From a virus: a stretch of DNA of 64,000 nt. The translations under genes and the position numbers were made by a program. The notes beneath the pieces were generated by a model. It saw only the letters and a list, made by a program, of their open reading frames with translations. It made no database searches and was not told the DNA's origin. The DNA is taken from IMG/VR virus record IMGVR_UViG_3300027759_004177, positions 248,001 through 312,000 of that record; one strand, 5' to 3'. Below, piece after piece: positions 44,201 through 53,866 of this stretch. Every line of letters begins with the position of its first letter. The stretch's first letter is position 1.

Positions 44201-47200
44201 AACACATCAGTCAGCAACAGACCTATCCAGGACACGTACTTAAAACAGCAAAACGGAACACTGAATCAACACTCTGCGCCGTTGGTCTATGCAATGACAT
44301 TCTTAAACGATCCAATGCTTAATTTTGTCAATGGTATTGATTTGGCCAAAAAAGAATATAGCAGATTTAAAAATAAATTTATAAGTTTGTGCTCAACCCT
44401 ATCTGGTCTAAACTACAATGACCCTGTTACAGGTGTAGATACAATACTACAAAATATCAACTCGGTTAAAAATTCTAGCTTTCCTTGGTACTATTCAGAC
44501 ATGGTGCCACAAGGCGGAAATTACACAACAATAACTTACACCGTATTAAATGAGCGTCAGACCAACTATGAAATTGGCAATATTTTTAATCCCGTTGAAT
44601 TAAGCAATCGTGCTGTGTTAATCTGGCACAATGGCGTACAGCTGACCTTGGGCAAGGATTATGAATTTAGTCCCACAGTACCAGCAGTAATTTTTTCAAT
44701 CTCATTTGCGATCAACGACACCATTGTCATCAGAGATTACTTTGACACAGACGGAAGTTTTGTTCCCGAAACTCCAAGTAAACTAGGTCTGTATCCCAAA
44801 TCAGAGCCTTTGATTTATCAAGATACAACATATCAGACTCCTGTAAATGTGATTAGAGGACACGACGGATCGGTAATGCCAGCATTTGGCGACTTCCGCG
44901 ACAACTACATACTGGAACTTGAAAAGCGTATCTACAACAACATCAAGGCAGACTATACCAAAAATATTATCAATTTATATGATATTGTTCCTGGACGCTT
45001 TAGAACAACCGAGTACACACGAGATGAGTTCGTACAAATTCTATCTCGCAACTTTTTACAATGGTCCGGTACAAACAATGTGGACTATACCACCAACAGT
45101 TGGTATGATGCCAACAATTCCTGGACCTGGAACTATGAAAAGTTTACAGACACAGTAGATGACAAACCCTTGCAAGGCAGTTGGAGAGCAATTTATAACT
45201 ATTGGTATGATACCGATCAACCCAATAGAGCACCATGGGAAATGTTGGGATTTGGATTTGAACCTGCATGGTGGGAGACTCGGTATGGTCCAGCACCGTA
45301 TACTCGAGGTAACTTTACTCTTTGGGAAGATTTAGAAGCTGGTTATGTTTGGAACAACGGAGACCCCTACACTGACACTCGTTTTGCCCGTCCGGGGCTG
45401 ACTGACTTTATTCCTGTAGACAGCGCCGGAAATTTATTACCACCAACTGACATCAACATAGTCAAACAATATAACCTAACTGCCGGCGGCAACAATTATG
45501 TCATTGGACAAGAAGGTCCTGTAGAAACAGCGTGGATACGCAGCAGTGACTATCCGTTTGCCGTACAAATGGCCATAGCCATGGCCAAACCTGCCAGTTA
45601 TTTTGGAACACAGTATGATACATCGAGATTCTATGTCAGCGAAATCACGGGTCAATTTAGTAGTGCCACCAATGAAAAAATTAACCCTGCCGATTTAAAA
45701 ATCAACGGAGACACACGCACTGGGGCTGTCCAACGCACCAGTGGATACATTAACTGGATTGCTGATGTTATTAAAAACGTTGGCATAGATCCAGTTGAAA
45801 AAATTTCCAGTTATTTAGAAAATTTAAGTGTTAAGCTAAATTACAAAGTTGGCGGATTCACTGACAAAAATATTCTAACAGTCACAGCAGAACAAACTAC
45901 CCCAGGTGCCAAACGTGCTGGAGTTATCATACCTGACAGCAATTATAATGTATATCTGAATAAATCAATACCTGTGTCTGTAGTTACCTATAGTGCAGTA
46001 ATAGTGCAACGTACCAATGTTGGATATAGCGTGGTCGGATACAATACCAATGATCCATTCTTTACAATTTTGCCCAGTGTCGCTAATAACAAAGCAGAGA
46101 CAATCACGGTGGGCGATGTCAGCGCCAAACTGTATCAAGACACCACAAATCGCACAATATCAGTGCCATATGGTACAACCTACAGTAACATACAACAATT
46201 AAGTGACTTCTTGATCAGTTATGAACGATATCTCGAAAGTGTTGGATTTGTATTTGATCAATTTGACAAAGATTTGCAAGAAGTAAAAAACTTCAGGACC
46301 AGTGTCAAAGAATTTTTATACTGGAGTCAACAGGGCTGGGAAGTAGGTACCATACTGGTGCTAAATCCAACAACAGATCGACTGCTATTAAAAACATCCG
46401 GCACAGTGGTAGACGAAATAACCAATACACTAAACTCAGGACGCATATTGGATCAAAATTTCTTGCCTATCAAGAGTGGAAATTTTAACATTGTAAGAAC
46501 TGAAAATTTTGCATTTGGCAACCAATTTGGTATAACCACACTCAACGGAACAGGTATATGTTTTGCCAGTCTAAATCTGGTTCAATTTGAACATGTGTTG
46601 GTATTTGACAACGAAAGTGACTTTGGTGACATTATCTATGTGCCATCGCAAGGAGTAAGACAGTATCGATTAAGTTTGTCAGGAGCCAAGACCGGAGCCT
46701 GGACCGGCGCATTAAGTGCCAGTGGATACATGTACAATACTACAAATGTCAGTGGATGGACTGCTGGCACAGACTATCAAGTAGGCGACATTGTTACTTT
46801 TAATAATAACTATTATACTGCACTTGATTCTATACCAGCAACTACAAAATTCAATGTGGCAGACTGGGCACAAATTCAAGAATCTGATTTAAAAACTGGA
46901 CTATTACCAAGCCTTGGTCTGTTAGCACAACAGTCAGAAAACATTTATAACGTTGATCGACCACCAGACAACGAAACATTGCAGTTATTCAGTGCAGGCT
47001 TAATTGGATTCCGTCCAAGAGACTATTTAACTGATTTGGGCATTGGTACCGCAACACAAACAAAATTCTACCAGGGTCTTATCAAAGAAAAAGGCACATT
47101 AAATTCTATCACTGCCTTGACCAAGGGTAACTTTGACAACGTATCAGGTAACATCGCAATTTTTGAAGAGTGGGGATTCAAAGTTGGCGACTACGGCGAC

Positions 47201-50200
47201 TTAGATGGCAATCAGTTTAAAGAATTCGTGCTAGACCAATCAGTTTTCAACACCAACCCTGTGGCATTTACTCTGGGTAACACATACTCTGCTGGCAACA
47301 TAATTGTTAATTTGCAGGCCAATGCCAATTTGACCATATCAAACGTGTACAATTCTAGCAATTTGTCCAACACCAGTACCGCAATATACAGCAACAGAGA
47401 TAAAAGTTTTTACATCAACGATTTGCCTACCGCAGGATATGTGCATGTTGATGATACAGATTTAACAATTTTTAACATCAATGAATACAATCAAAATCCT
47501 GATGTGGGTATTGGTAGTAAAATTTGGACAGCCAAAGACACCGGCAATAATTGGAACGTATATCGTGTAACAGAAACCGACATTTCTGCCACAACACTGA
47601 CCTATGTTTTAGATGATTATGCACAGTTATTGTTCACAGACAAACACTCATTCCAGGTTGGAGATCTATTAGTATTAAAAGGATTCCAGGTCGCCTATTT
47701 TGATAACTCTATTTTAGAAAATTTCAGTACCAACTATGATAACATTTATAAAATAGTTGATGTTGTTAATCAATTAACAGTTACAGTACAACTAAAAGAC
47801 ATCGCCGCATTGTCCAACTTGATTGCGACCAGCCCAGTCGTCAGCGAAGCGGCAGTTTATAAATTAGTATCGTCTAAAGTGCCAACTGTGACAGCGATTG
47901 ACGGTCTTTTACCATTGCACGGATGGATTGATAACGACAGGATCTGGGTTGACACAGCTACCACTGATGCAGGATGGGGAGTCTATACGTTCAATCAGGC
48001 CTGGCCCAACACAGCCTCGGGTAATTTGACAGCCAATACAGTGACAGCCAATGATAGATTTGGTAGCCAAGTGACTATCAGCACCACCGGCAAATATTTT
48101 TATTCTAGTAATCCTGCACAAAAACAAGTGCAAGTGTTTGCTAATGTTGCTGGCAACTATAGTGCTAACATTACAATCTCCAACTCCGAAGCAAAATTTG
48201 GAAGCGTGTTAGAATCTCAAGGTAACTTGCTAGCCGTGGCTGCTGCAGGTAATGTTTATGTGTATAGACAAAACGACAGCACCACCGCCAACACCATGGC
48301 CATTCCGTGGGTACCCAACGCTTTCCCAACACTGGGAACAGCCTGGACAGCCAATACTGTAATTGCTATCAACACCCAAATTAGCAACGGATCAAACACC
48401 TATATAACAACAGGCAATGTGTATGGTGCCACGTTTGCCAATATTATATCAAATACACGGGCAGTAAGTTTTATTCCTGTTAATTCCATTATTTCTTATC
48501 AGAGTAATATCTATGTTACCACTGCCAACGTTTGTCCGGCCAACGTATTTTTACCAACCACAGCAGAAAAATTTGCTGCAATTACTTCTAATATTCAATT
48601 GATCAACGTCTTGGCTGGTAATGTTCAATTGTTGCAGACCATTACCACAGGCAACATGTCCGGTAATATTTCTAGTGTGTCAATGAGTGCAGACATGAAA
48701 CAGATATACATTGGCGGAAACGATCGTGTTGAAGCCTATACTACTACCAATGGCGCCTGGGCCAACATCAAATATACCTGGGCCAATGCTGTTACAGGCG
48801 TTGGTGCGTTTGGCAATGTGGTCAAAACCAATACCAATGGTACTCGTTTATTAATTGGTGCGCCAAATGCCACAAACACATATGATCAAAATGGTAATGT
48901 GTATTATTACACAGTTAACCTAACAACCAATGCTATCGCATTGACACAGACACTGAGTAGCGAATATAAGAATCAAGGCGCACAGTTTGGATACCAAATT
49001 GGAACAGACAGCACGGCCGCTAATGTGTTTATTGGTGCTCCTGGGTCACTGGGCACTGATAAGTTCTATGGCGTAGTAGAACATTGGACACATGACGGAA
49101 ATGTTTATGTTCGTGCTGGAAATGTGTCTCGACCAAGAGACCAATCGGGTGCATTTGGCACCACTGTCAGCGTCAGTTCAGATGCAAAATTTGTGGCGGT
49201 AGGTAGCCGTGGTAGCGCCAGCGAAGAAACAACTGTGTTTGACAATTCCGACACAGTGATCGACAACAATTCTACAAAATTTATTGATTCTATTGTGGCC
49301 AGTGGTAGTGTTTACGTATTTGAGTCATTGATGAATCAGTCCAATATCGCTGATGTTGTGTATTCGTTTACACAAGAATTAGAAACCGGCAGATATGCAC
49401 AATTGGAAAGTGGCGACAACTTTGGAGCTGCTGTTGCGGTTGCTCCGGGATTGTTATTGGCCAGTGCACCTGAATCAGATTTGGCATCGGGCGTAGTGTA
49501 TACATTTAACAATTTAACAAATACACCGTCTTGGCAGTTGACAAGAAGTCAATTGCCTCAAGTTGACATTGACAGCATTAACAGATCATTTATATACAAC
49601 AAATCAAATAATAATTTAATTGCACCATTGGACATTGTTGATCCGGCCAAAGGTAAAATTTTAGGCGGTGTGGCCAGCGACATTGATTATCGATTGGATC
49701 ATGATCCTGCCACGTACAATGCTGGCACACAAAACACATATCAAGATTACCATTGGGGGCCTGCACAAGTTGGTCGCATATGGTGGAATCTTGACAACCT
49801 ACGATATACAAATTACGAACAAGATTCTTTGATTTATAGATTAAATCACTGGGGCGATCGTTTTCCTGAAAGTAAAGTAGAAATTTACGAATGGATAGAA
49901 AGTTCTGTATTACCTAGCGAATTTGTTGCCGGCGGAGAATCTGGCGTACCCTTATACGCAGACGACTCAGCTTACAGCACATATGGATACGTAGATCAGT
50001 CTGGTGCAGTACGTGTCAAGTATTACTTTTGGGTAGCTCTTAGAGATCAAGCCAACACTCGTGCTGGCAAACAAAACAGCGTTGTTGCTATTACCGCAGC
50101 AATTGAAAATCCACAAAATCAAAATATACCGTACGCTACAGTTTTGCGTAACGACACAATAGCTTTATATAATGTTAAAAATCTATTGGTAGGAAAAAAC

Positions 50201-53200
50201 AGCGTCCTGCATCTAGGAAGTCAAAGCAATCAGGCTGGATTAATACACAGCGAATATGCACTGGTGCAAGAAAATAGTCCCAGTAGCCAACTACCACAGT
50301 CTATTATTAATAAAGCATTTGATAGTCTATGCGAAGAAGATATCGAAGGAAATCCTGTTCCTGATCCTAGCTTACCGGCTAGCCAGCGTTATGGTATCAG
50401 CATACGTCCTAGACAGACCATGTTTGTTGATCTGTATGCTGCACTAGCAAACGTTACAACTTTGGTCAATACAAAATTATATTATTATCCGGTTACCCAG
50501 CGTAAAGTATTAACTTTACTCAACAGTGAAGAAGCCCCACCAAGCTCACGCACCGGACAATATGATTTAACTGTTGATACCAAACTTGAATTGTCTTACA
50601 TTACTACCAATGGCCTGGCCGTTGGATATAAAGTTTTGGTGCTCAATGATCCAACCTATCTCACCAAGTGGGCAATATACAATTGGTCGGGCACAGCCTG
50701 GGCAGTACCTGCTGCCGGTACACGTCCACTGGGAAATGGATTGTATGGCAACTGGGTGCAATCATACAAGACCAGTCTTTATTGGAATTACATTGATTGG
50801 TATTCGGCCGATTTTGATCCCACCACAACAATCAATATCACTGTGGCAGACAACTTAGAATTTGGAAAACTAACTCTACAAGCAGATACCTATATCAAGG
50901 TTCTCAATGCCGGCAATGACAAATTTGCTATCTACTACATTGATCAAAACTTAAATCGTGTTACTGTGGGATTAGAGTCTGGCACTATTCAATTACCTGC
51001 AGCTGAAGCATTTATTCCCGGAAAAGAGTTCCGTAAAATTTTACAAAGCCTACAAACTGAAATATTCATTGACGACTTGGCCGCAGATTTTAATGAATTA
51101 TTTTTTACTTTGATCAAGTATGCGTTAGTAGAACAAAAAAATCTTGATTGGGTATTTAAAACCAGTTTTATCAGTGCCACGCAATACATTCGTAAACTTG
51201 AACAATTTGCCAGCTACATCACCGATAACCAAGACTTTTATCAAAGTTACATCAACGAAGTTAAACCATACCGCACAATCCTGCGTGAGTTCAACATCAA
51301 CTATCAACGAGACGACGAATTTGGCGGCGACATAACTGACTTTGATTTAGCACCATATTGGGACAGCAACATCAATGTGTATCGTAGTCCCAGCGGCGAA
51401 CAGAGTTATGACGCAGGATTATTAAACAACCGTGTTTATTACGACTGGAAAAACAATTATGCCTATGGCGTAGTTGACATCGTGGTTGGCGCAGGCGGCA
51501 CTGGGTATGTGACAGCTCCACAGATCATTATATCAGGCGGTGGAGGCACTGGTGCCAATGCTGTGGCACAAATAAACGGGCTTGGCGAACTGGCCAACGT
51601 CACCGTTGTCAATGCCGGCACCGGTTACACCAGCAGTCCCTCAGTTATTATCAACGGCACCGGTACAGGTGCAGTGGCCACCGCTGTATTACGCAATGTG
51701 TTTGACGGCGACGATCAAGGACACAATGTGGTTCGCAGTATTAAAACCAGTATTAAATTTGATAGATTGACCTATGATATCAAGCGACCCGCACAATGGG
51801 CAAACACCATTGCAGAATCAACTGGATTAACCAACACCAACGCAGCAGTTATGTGGGATGAAGTTACAGCAGGTCAGGTGATAGCTGCAAATACCGTTAT
51901 AAATCTTGGCGGTGACTTATACCAACTATCAACTGTGCCGCACACAGTCAGTGCCAACGTTGATTTCCCGCTGGCCAACGTATCGTCAATCAATGCTGGA
52001 ATATTGCCAACAGCCAACGATCGTATTGTGGCCTACAACGGAAACATTGACCTAAGAGCCAGTGCTGAAGGAATGGATTACCCGGGTGTCATAGTTGATG
52101 GCAGCACATACTTTGCATATGATACCGTCACCGAATGGACAGCAAACACTGACGTTGCCACAGACACACAAATTTCATACAACGGAAATGTTTACATTGT
52201 GACAGGAAATGTGTATGCCGGATATTTCGCCAACATTGTAGCCAATGTCACACAGGTCAGTGGAGAAAAAATTGACGCCATAATCCAAAGTAGATTTGCT
52301 GACAATCTAGGTTTAGACTCTGGTAACATTTATGTGGATGGCGGCGAGTATGTTGATAGATTCAGCAGCCATGCTCCAGAAGAGCTAGTTCCTGGACACA
52401 TGTTTGACAGCCTAAATCTAAAAGTATTTTCAAATACAGCACCTGCAACCAATGAATATGCATTTAGATTGTTTGACAACATGAGTGAAGATCACGCTTT
52501 TTATAGAATCAGTGATGCATACACAACCACGCTGTCTAGAGATTTGCTAATTGCCGATGACAAGATATTTGTAACTGATGGTACACGTTTACCAAACCCC
52601 AATAGAGATGCAGGCATTCCCGGTGTGGTTTTTGTCAATGGTGAAAAAATTAGCTACTATAGAAACTATGCTCAAGAAACAATAACCGCCTGGACAGCAA
52701 ATGCCACGATCCCAACAGATACCTTAACATCATTCAACGGAAATGTTTATCTAACACTGGGTAATGTGTACGCACCAAATACTCCTTGGACGGCAAACAC
52801 AACCTTTGCTGCCAATAGTTATGTGTACTTCAGCGGTAACAGTTATCGGATTACCGGAAATGTTAACGCACCATACTTTGCCAACATTAGTGCCAATACT
52901 GCATTGATATATAACAATGAAAATTCAGGATTTGCCACGATAAGTTCTAATGTTGCATTGATTGCCAATACCGCCAATGTACTAGGGCAGATACGTCGAG
53001 CCACCGACGGAACTGCACCCAACGGTCTAAACACTACACCGTGGACCACTAACATAGTACTACCTACCGGTACATATATCACATACAATAGCAACACTTA
53101 TGTGACCACTGGAAATGTTTACGGATTTAATATACCGTGGAGATCCAATATTGTGTTGGCTGCAAACACCTATTTCTTTTATGGATCCAATGTGTATCAG

Positions 53201-53866
53201 GTGTCCAGTAATGTTGGCGCCAATGTATACGGTGTTAGTTTTGCCAACATCAGTGCAAATGCAAATGTAAAATACACCGGACGCATAGACTCGGGGTATG
53301 CGAGTATAGAATCTAATGTTCGATTGTTGTACACAGGCACAAATAACATACGACATCTTGCTAACACTAGAGTAGTAGACGCCAGTGAACAACAGGTTAT
53401 ACCGGATATTGTGGTCAGTAATACCAATATAGTTGCAACTACAGCAGTTAATACAACATCCAATGTCTCATTGAGATTGCGACTAAACGGTAATATCACT
53501 GCCAACATTGGCGATTATATTTTAACAAATATTGCCAATTTACGCTTGTTAGAAACAGTGACAACTGCATCAAACATAGCAGTATTGCCACACACAGGAA
53601 ATATTTTTGCAGGTAATGCTAATGCAATTTCCGTCGTTAGCAGAATTACAGGAAATGCATCAGCTACCACAGCCCGAGTGATGTATGCCAATGTGTTAGG
53701 ACAAGTAAGCAGCGTTGGTAATGTGACTGTGTCAGCCAACACTTATGTAACACGTAGTAATATTTGGTACGGAAATGTTACAAATGCGTTCTATGGCAAC
53801 ACCCTTGCCAACAGCACTACTGCCCAAGGCACATTCTTGATGGCATCACCAGGATACATACCATGA
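41294..53866 (+). CDS. Giant modular virion structural protein (4190 residues; gp7 position)
   Basis: One uninterrupted frame of 12.6 kb. The N-terminus (INFLPRIFRTPTNQRFLGAT, then NTPVNGYIGRTFAPTYKPGD) resembles a large structural protein that follows gp6 in T4-type marine phages. The first 200 residues include YSWDGHFDYDKFVNYYNYYW. Later parts contain a CBM5/12-like patch (GWTAGTDYQVGDIVTFNNNY, about 1820), FG-GAP-like propeller repeats (about 2450-2750), YTSSPSVIINGTGTGA-type repeats (about 3395-3465) and at least seven WTAN...YNGNxY...TGNVY repeats, mostly at the C-terminus. Long parts in between are unassigned. It may replace gp7 and carry receptor-facing modules; this is inference. Translation is coupled to gp6. 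Confidence 0.8.
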   Translation: MAIVNTINFLPRIFRTPTNQRFLGATMDHLTSDAINTPVNGYIGRTFAPTYKPGDNYVPESTDLRKNYQLEPSAVVTDSNGEITFNTGYIDLLQNIKNYGGLTDNQQRLFGSEMYSWDGHFDYDKFVNYYNYYWLPDGPDFVPIYGNQAPYTADYTVVRNGAVGGYTFTGKGYQPNTQLTLVRGGVYTFTINQPGHDFWIQRSPGVNGIDPNIPTVSTRDVYGVTNNGASTGTVTFRVPLYNAQDFYILMPIKSSVDAATTLKYIDIQNRLLSNFLNQYPDGIDGINNQLQNKTLIFIGNDEDDTNWTTPAVSPAYTSLDVASIRPGDIINDATRVKTWKINLVAVDSAATDFIIQLSPETTILAREKVFISSGKTYASQKFWLNDNLAYNVEPAITANTDRLYYQDSSNPGFVGEIRIINNTSDTIEVDTEIVGRVGYTSPNGVVFTNGLKIQFDSLVTPASYYKFEYVNYSTWLTALNDMGATVTGTSGGAVAYKDEQLVGEWNGTTGYRIREWYVEGVGTAINLVPVGQTTVPEAYGYLLDTTPDYITINRGSRDRNPWARSNRWFHKDVIAATADYNNTTENYGLNLPGRRPIIEFDSDLQLFNFGRQAKNSVDLVTFEETDAFGITIPATRVEGQITAVVDGITLAPGHRVVFANDYDLNVKNKIWEVTVIEGLGGQNYINLIATDDNPVLAGENVLVTEGDNAGKTYYFDGEDWFVSQSKSSINQMPLFDLVDADGYSFSDTTVYPGSTFAGNKIFNYNVGTGNNDTILGFPLSYQNFNNIGDIVFKSHYNTDSFTYTSDTNTGATQAIACSTGYLIKNTNLTTQEKLNSWVPGAEDSSQYQLFTKFFDGRVLDINGVNRAFVQVDVLPATTDTIPHLKVYKNNMLLTATVDYELTTYGMYNIVIFLSDPAVGDKLDVAIFSDTASKLAPYEVPKNLIQNPLNENFSTIALGQIRTHYNKLLENTSVSNRPIQDTYLKQQNGTLNQHSAPLVYAMTFLNDPMLNFVNGIDLAKKEYSRFKNKFISLCSTLSGLNYNDPVTGVDTILQNINSVKNSSFPWYYSDMVPQGGNYTTITYTVLNERQTNYEIGNIFNPVELSNRAVLIWHNGVQLTLGKDYEFSPTVPAVIFSISFAINDTIVIRDYFDTDGSFVPETPSKLGLYPKSEPLIYQDTTYQTPVNVIRGHDGSVMPAFGDFRDNYILELEKRIYNNIKADYTKNIINLYDIVPGRFRTTEYTRDEFVQILSRNFLQWSGTNNVDYTTNSWYDANNSWTWNYEKFTDTVDDKPLQGSWRAIYNYWYDTDQPNRAPWEMLGFGFEPAWWETRYGPAPYTRGNFTLWEDLEAGYVWNNGDPYTDTRFARPGLTDFIPVDSAGNLLPPTDINIVKQYNLTAGGNNYVIGQEGPVETAWIRSSDYPFAVQMAIAMAKPASYFGTQYDTSRFYVSEITGQFSSATNEKINPADLKINGDTRTGAVQRTSGYINWIADVIKNVGIDPVEKISSYLENLSVKLNYKVGGFTDKNILTVTAEQTTPGAKRAGVIIPDSNYNVYLNKSIPVSVVTYSAVIVQRTNVGYSVVGYNTNDPFFTILPSVANNKAETITVGDVSAKLYQDTTNRTISVPYGTTYSNIQQLSDFLISYERYLESVGFVFDQFDKDLQEVKNFRTSVKEFLYWSQQGWEVGTILVLNPTTDRLLLKTSGTVVDEITNTLNSGRILDQNFLPIKSGNFNIVRTENFAFGNQFGITTLNGTGICFASLNLVQFEHVLVFDNESDFGDIIYVPSQGVRQYRLSLSGAKTGAWTGALSASGYMYNTTNVSGWTAGTDYQVGDIVTFNNNYYTALDSIPATTKFNVADWAQIQESDLKTGLLPSLGLLAQQSENIYNVDRPPDNETLQLFSAGLIGFRPRDYLTDLGIGTATQTKFYQGLIKEKGTLNSITALTKGNFDNVSGNIAIFEEWGFKVGDYGDLDGNQFKEFVLDQSVFNTNPVAFTLGNTYSAGNIIVNLQANANLTISNVYNSSNLSNTSTAIYSNRDKSFYINDLPTAGYVHVDDTDLTIFNINEYNQNPDVGIGSKIWTAKDTGNNWNVYRVTETDISATTLTYVLDDYAQLLFTDKHSFQVGDLLVLKGFQVAYFDNSILENFSTNYDNIYKIVDVVNQLTVTVQLKDIAALSNLIATSPVVSEAAVYKLVSSKVPTVTAIDGLLPLHGWIDNDRIWVDTATTDAGWGVYTFNQAWPNTASGNLTANTVTANDRFGSQVTISTTGKYFYSSNPAQKQVQVFANVAGNYSANITISNSEAKFGSVLESQGNLLAVAAAGNVYVYRQNDSTTANTMAIPWVPNAFPTLGTAWTANTVIAINTQISNGSNTYITTGNVYGATFANIISNTRAVSFIPVNSIISYQSNIYVTTANVCPANVFLPTTAEKFAAITSNIQLINVLAGNVQLLQTITTGNMSGNISSVSMSADMKQIYIGGNDRVEAYTTTNGAWANIKYTWANAVTGVGAFGNVVKTNTNGTRLLIGAPNATNTYDQNGNVYYYTVNLTTNAIALTQTLSSEYKNQGAQFGYQIGTDSTAANVFIGAPGSLGTDKFYGVVEHWTHDGNVYVRAGNVSRPRDQSGAFGTTVSVSSDAKFVAVGSRGSASEETTVFDNSDTVIDNNSTKFIDSIVASGSVYVFESLMNQSNIADVVYSFTQELETGRYAQLESGDNFGAAVAVAPGLLLASAPESDLASGVVYTFNNLTNTPSWQLTRSQLPQVDIDSINRSFIYNKSNNNLIAPLDIVDPAKGKILGGVASDIDYRLDHDPATYNAGTQNTYQDYHWGPAQVGRIWWNLDNLRYTNYEQDSLIYRLNHWGDRFPESKVEIYEWIESSVLPSEFVAGGESGVPLYADDSAYSTYGYVDQSGAVRVKYYFWVALRDQANTRAGKQNSVVAITAAIENPQNQNIPYATVLRNDTIALYNVKNLLVGKNSVLHLGSQSNQAGLIHSEYALVQENSPSSQLPQSIINKAFDSLCEEDIEGNPVPDPSLPASQRYGISIRPRQTMFVDLYAALANVTTLVNTKLYYYPVTQRKVLTLLNSEEAPPSSRTGQYDLTVDTKLELSYITTNGLAVGYKVLVLNDPTYLTKWAIYNWSGTAWAVPAAGTRPLGNGLYGNWVQSYKTSLYWNYIDWYSADFDPTTTINITVADNLEFGKLTLQADTYIKVLNAGNDKFAIYYIDQNLNRVTVGLESGTIQLPAAEAFIPGKEFRKILQSLQTEIFIDDLAADFNELFFTLIKYALVEQKNLDWVFKTSFISATQYIRKLEQFASYITDNQDFYQSYINEVKPYRTILREFNINYQRDDEFGGDITDFDLAPYWDSNINVYRSPSGEQSYDAGLLNNRVYYDWKNNYAYGVVDIVVGAGGTGYVTAPQIIISGGGGTGANAVAQINGLGELANVTVVNAGTGYTSSPSVIINGTGTGAVATAVLRNVFDGDDQGHNVVRSIKTSIKFDRLTYDIKRPAQWANTIAESTGLTNTNAAVMWDEVTAGQVIAANTVINLGGDLYQLSTVPHTVSANVDFPLANVSSINAGILPTANDRIVAYNGNIDLRASAEGMDYPGVIVDGSTYFAYDTVTEWTANTDVATDTQISYNGNVYIVTGNVYAGYFANIVANVTQVSGEKIDAIIQSRFADNLGLDSGNIYVDGGEYVDRFSSHAPEELVPGHMFDSLNLKVFSNTAPATNEYAFRLFDNMSEDHAFYRISDAYTTTLSRDLLIADDKIFVTDGTRLPNPNRDAGIPGVVFVNGEKISYYRNYAQETITAWTANATIPTDTLTSFNGNVYLTLGNVYAPNTPWTANTTFAANSYVYFSGNSYRITGNVNAPYFANISANTALIYNNENSGFATISSNVALIANTANVLGQIRRATDGTAPNGLNTTPWTTNIVLPTGTYITYNSNTYVTTGNVYGFNIPWRSNIVLAANTYFFYGSNVYQVSSNVGANVYGVSFANISANANVKYTGRIDSGYASIESNVRLLYTGTNNIRHLANTRVVDASEQQVIPDIVVSNTNIVATTAVNTTSNVSLRLRLNGNITANIGDYILTNIANLRLLETVTTASNIAVLPHTGNIFAGNANAISVVSRITGNASATTARVMYANVLGQVSSVGNVTVSANTYVTRSNIWYGNVTNAFYGNTLANSTTAQGTFLMASPGYIP

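Noticed and set aside
53764-53862. Upstream ATG at 53764 for the structural gene after the giant gene
   Set aside because: It lies inside the giant gene, has a Cys/His-rich sequence unlike the rest of the protein, and the overlapping ATG at 53863 or GTG at 53905 explain the frame.
41294-53866. Fusion of several genes by sequencing error, or an inteles intervening sequence
   Set aside because: The frame is continuous, module style is consistent with phage structural proteins, and no intein splice motifs or internal stop were seen. Giant proteins at this position occur in T4-type marine phages.
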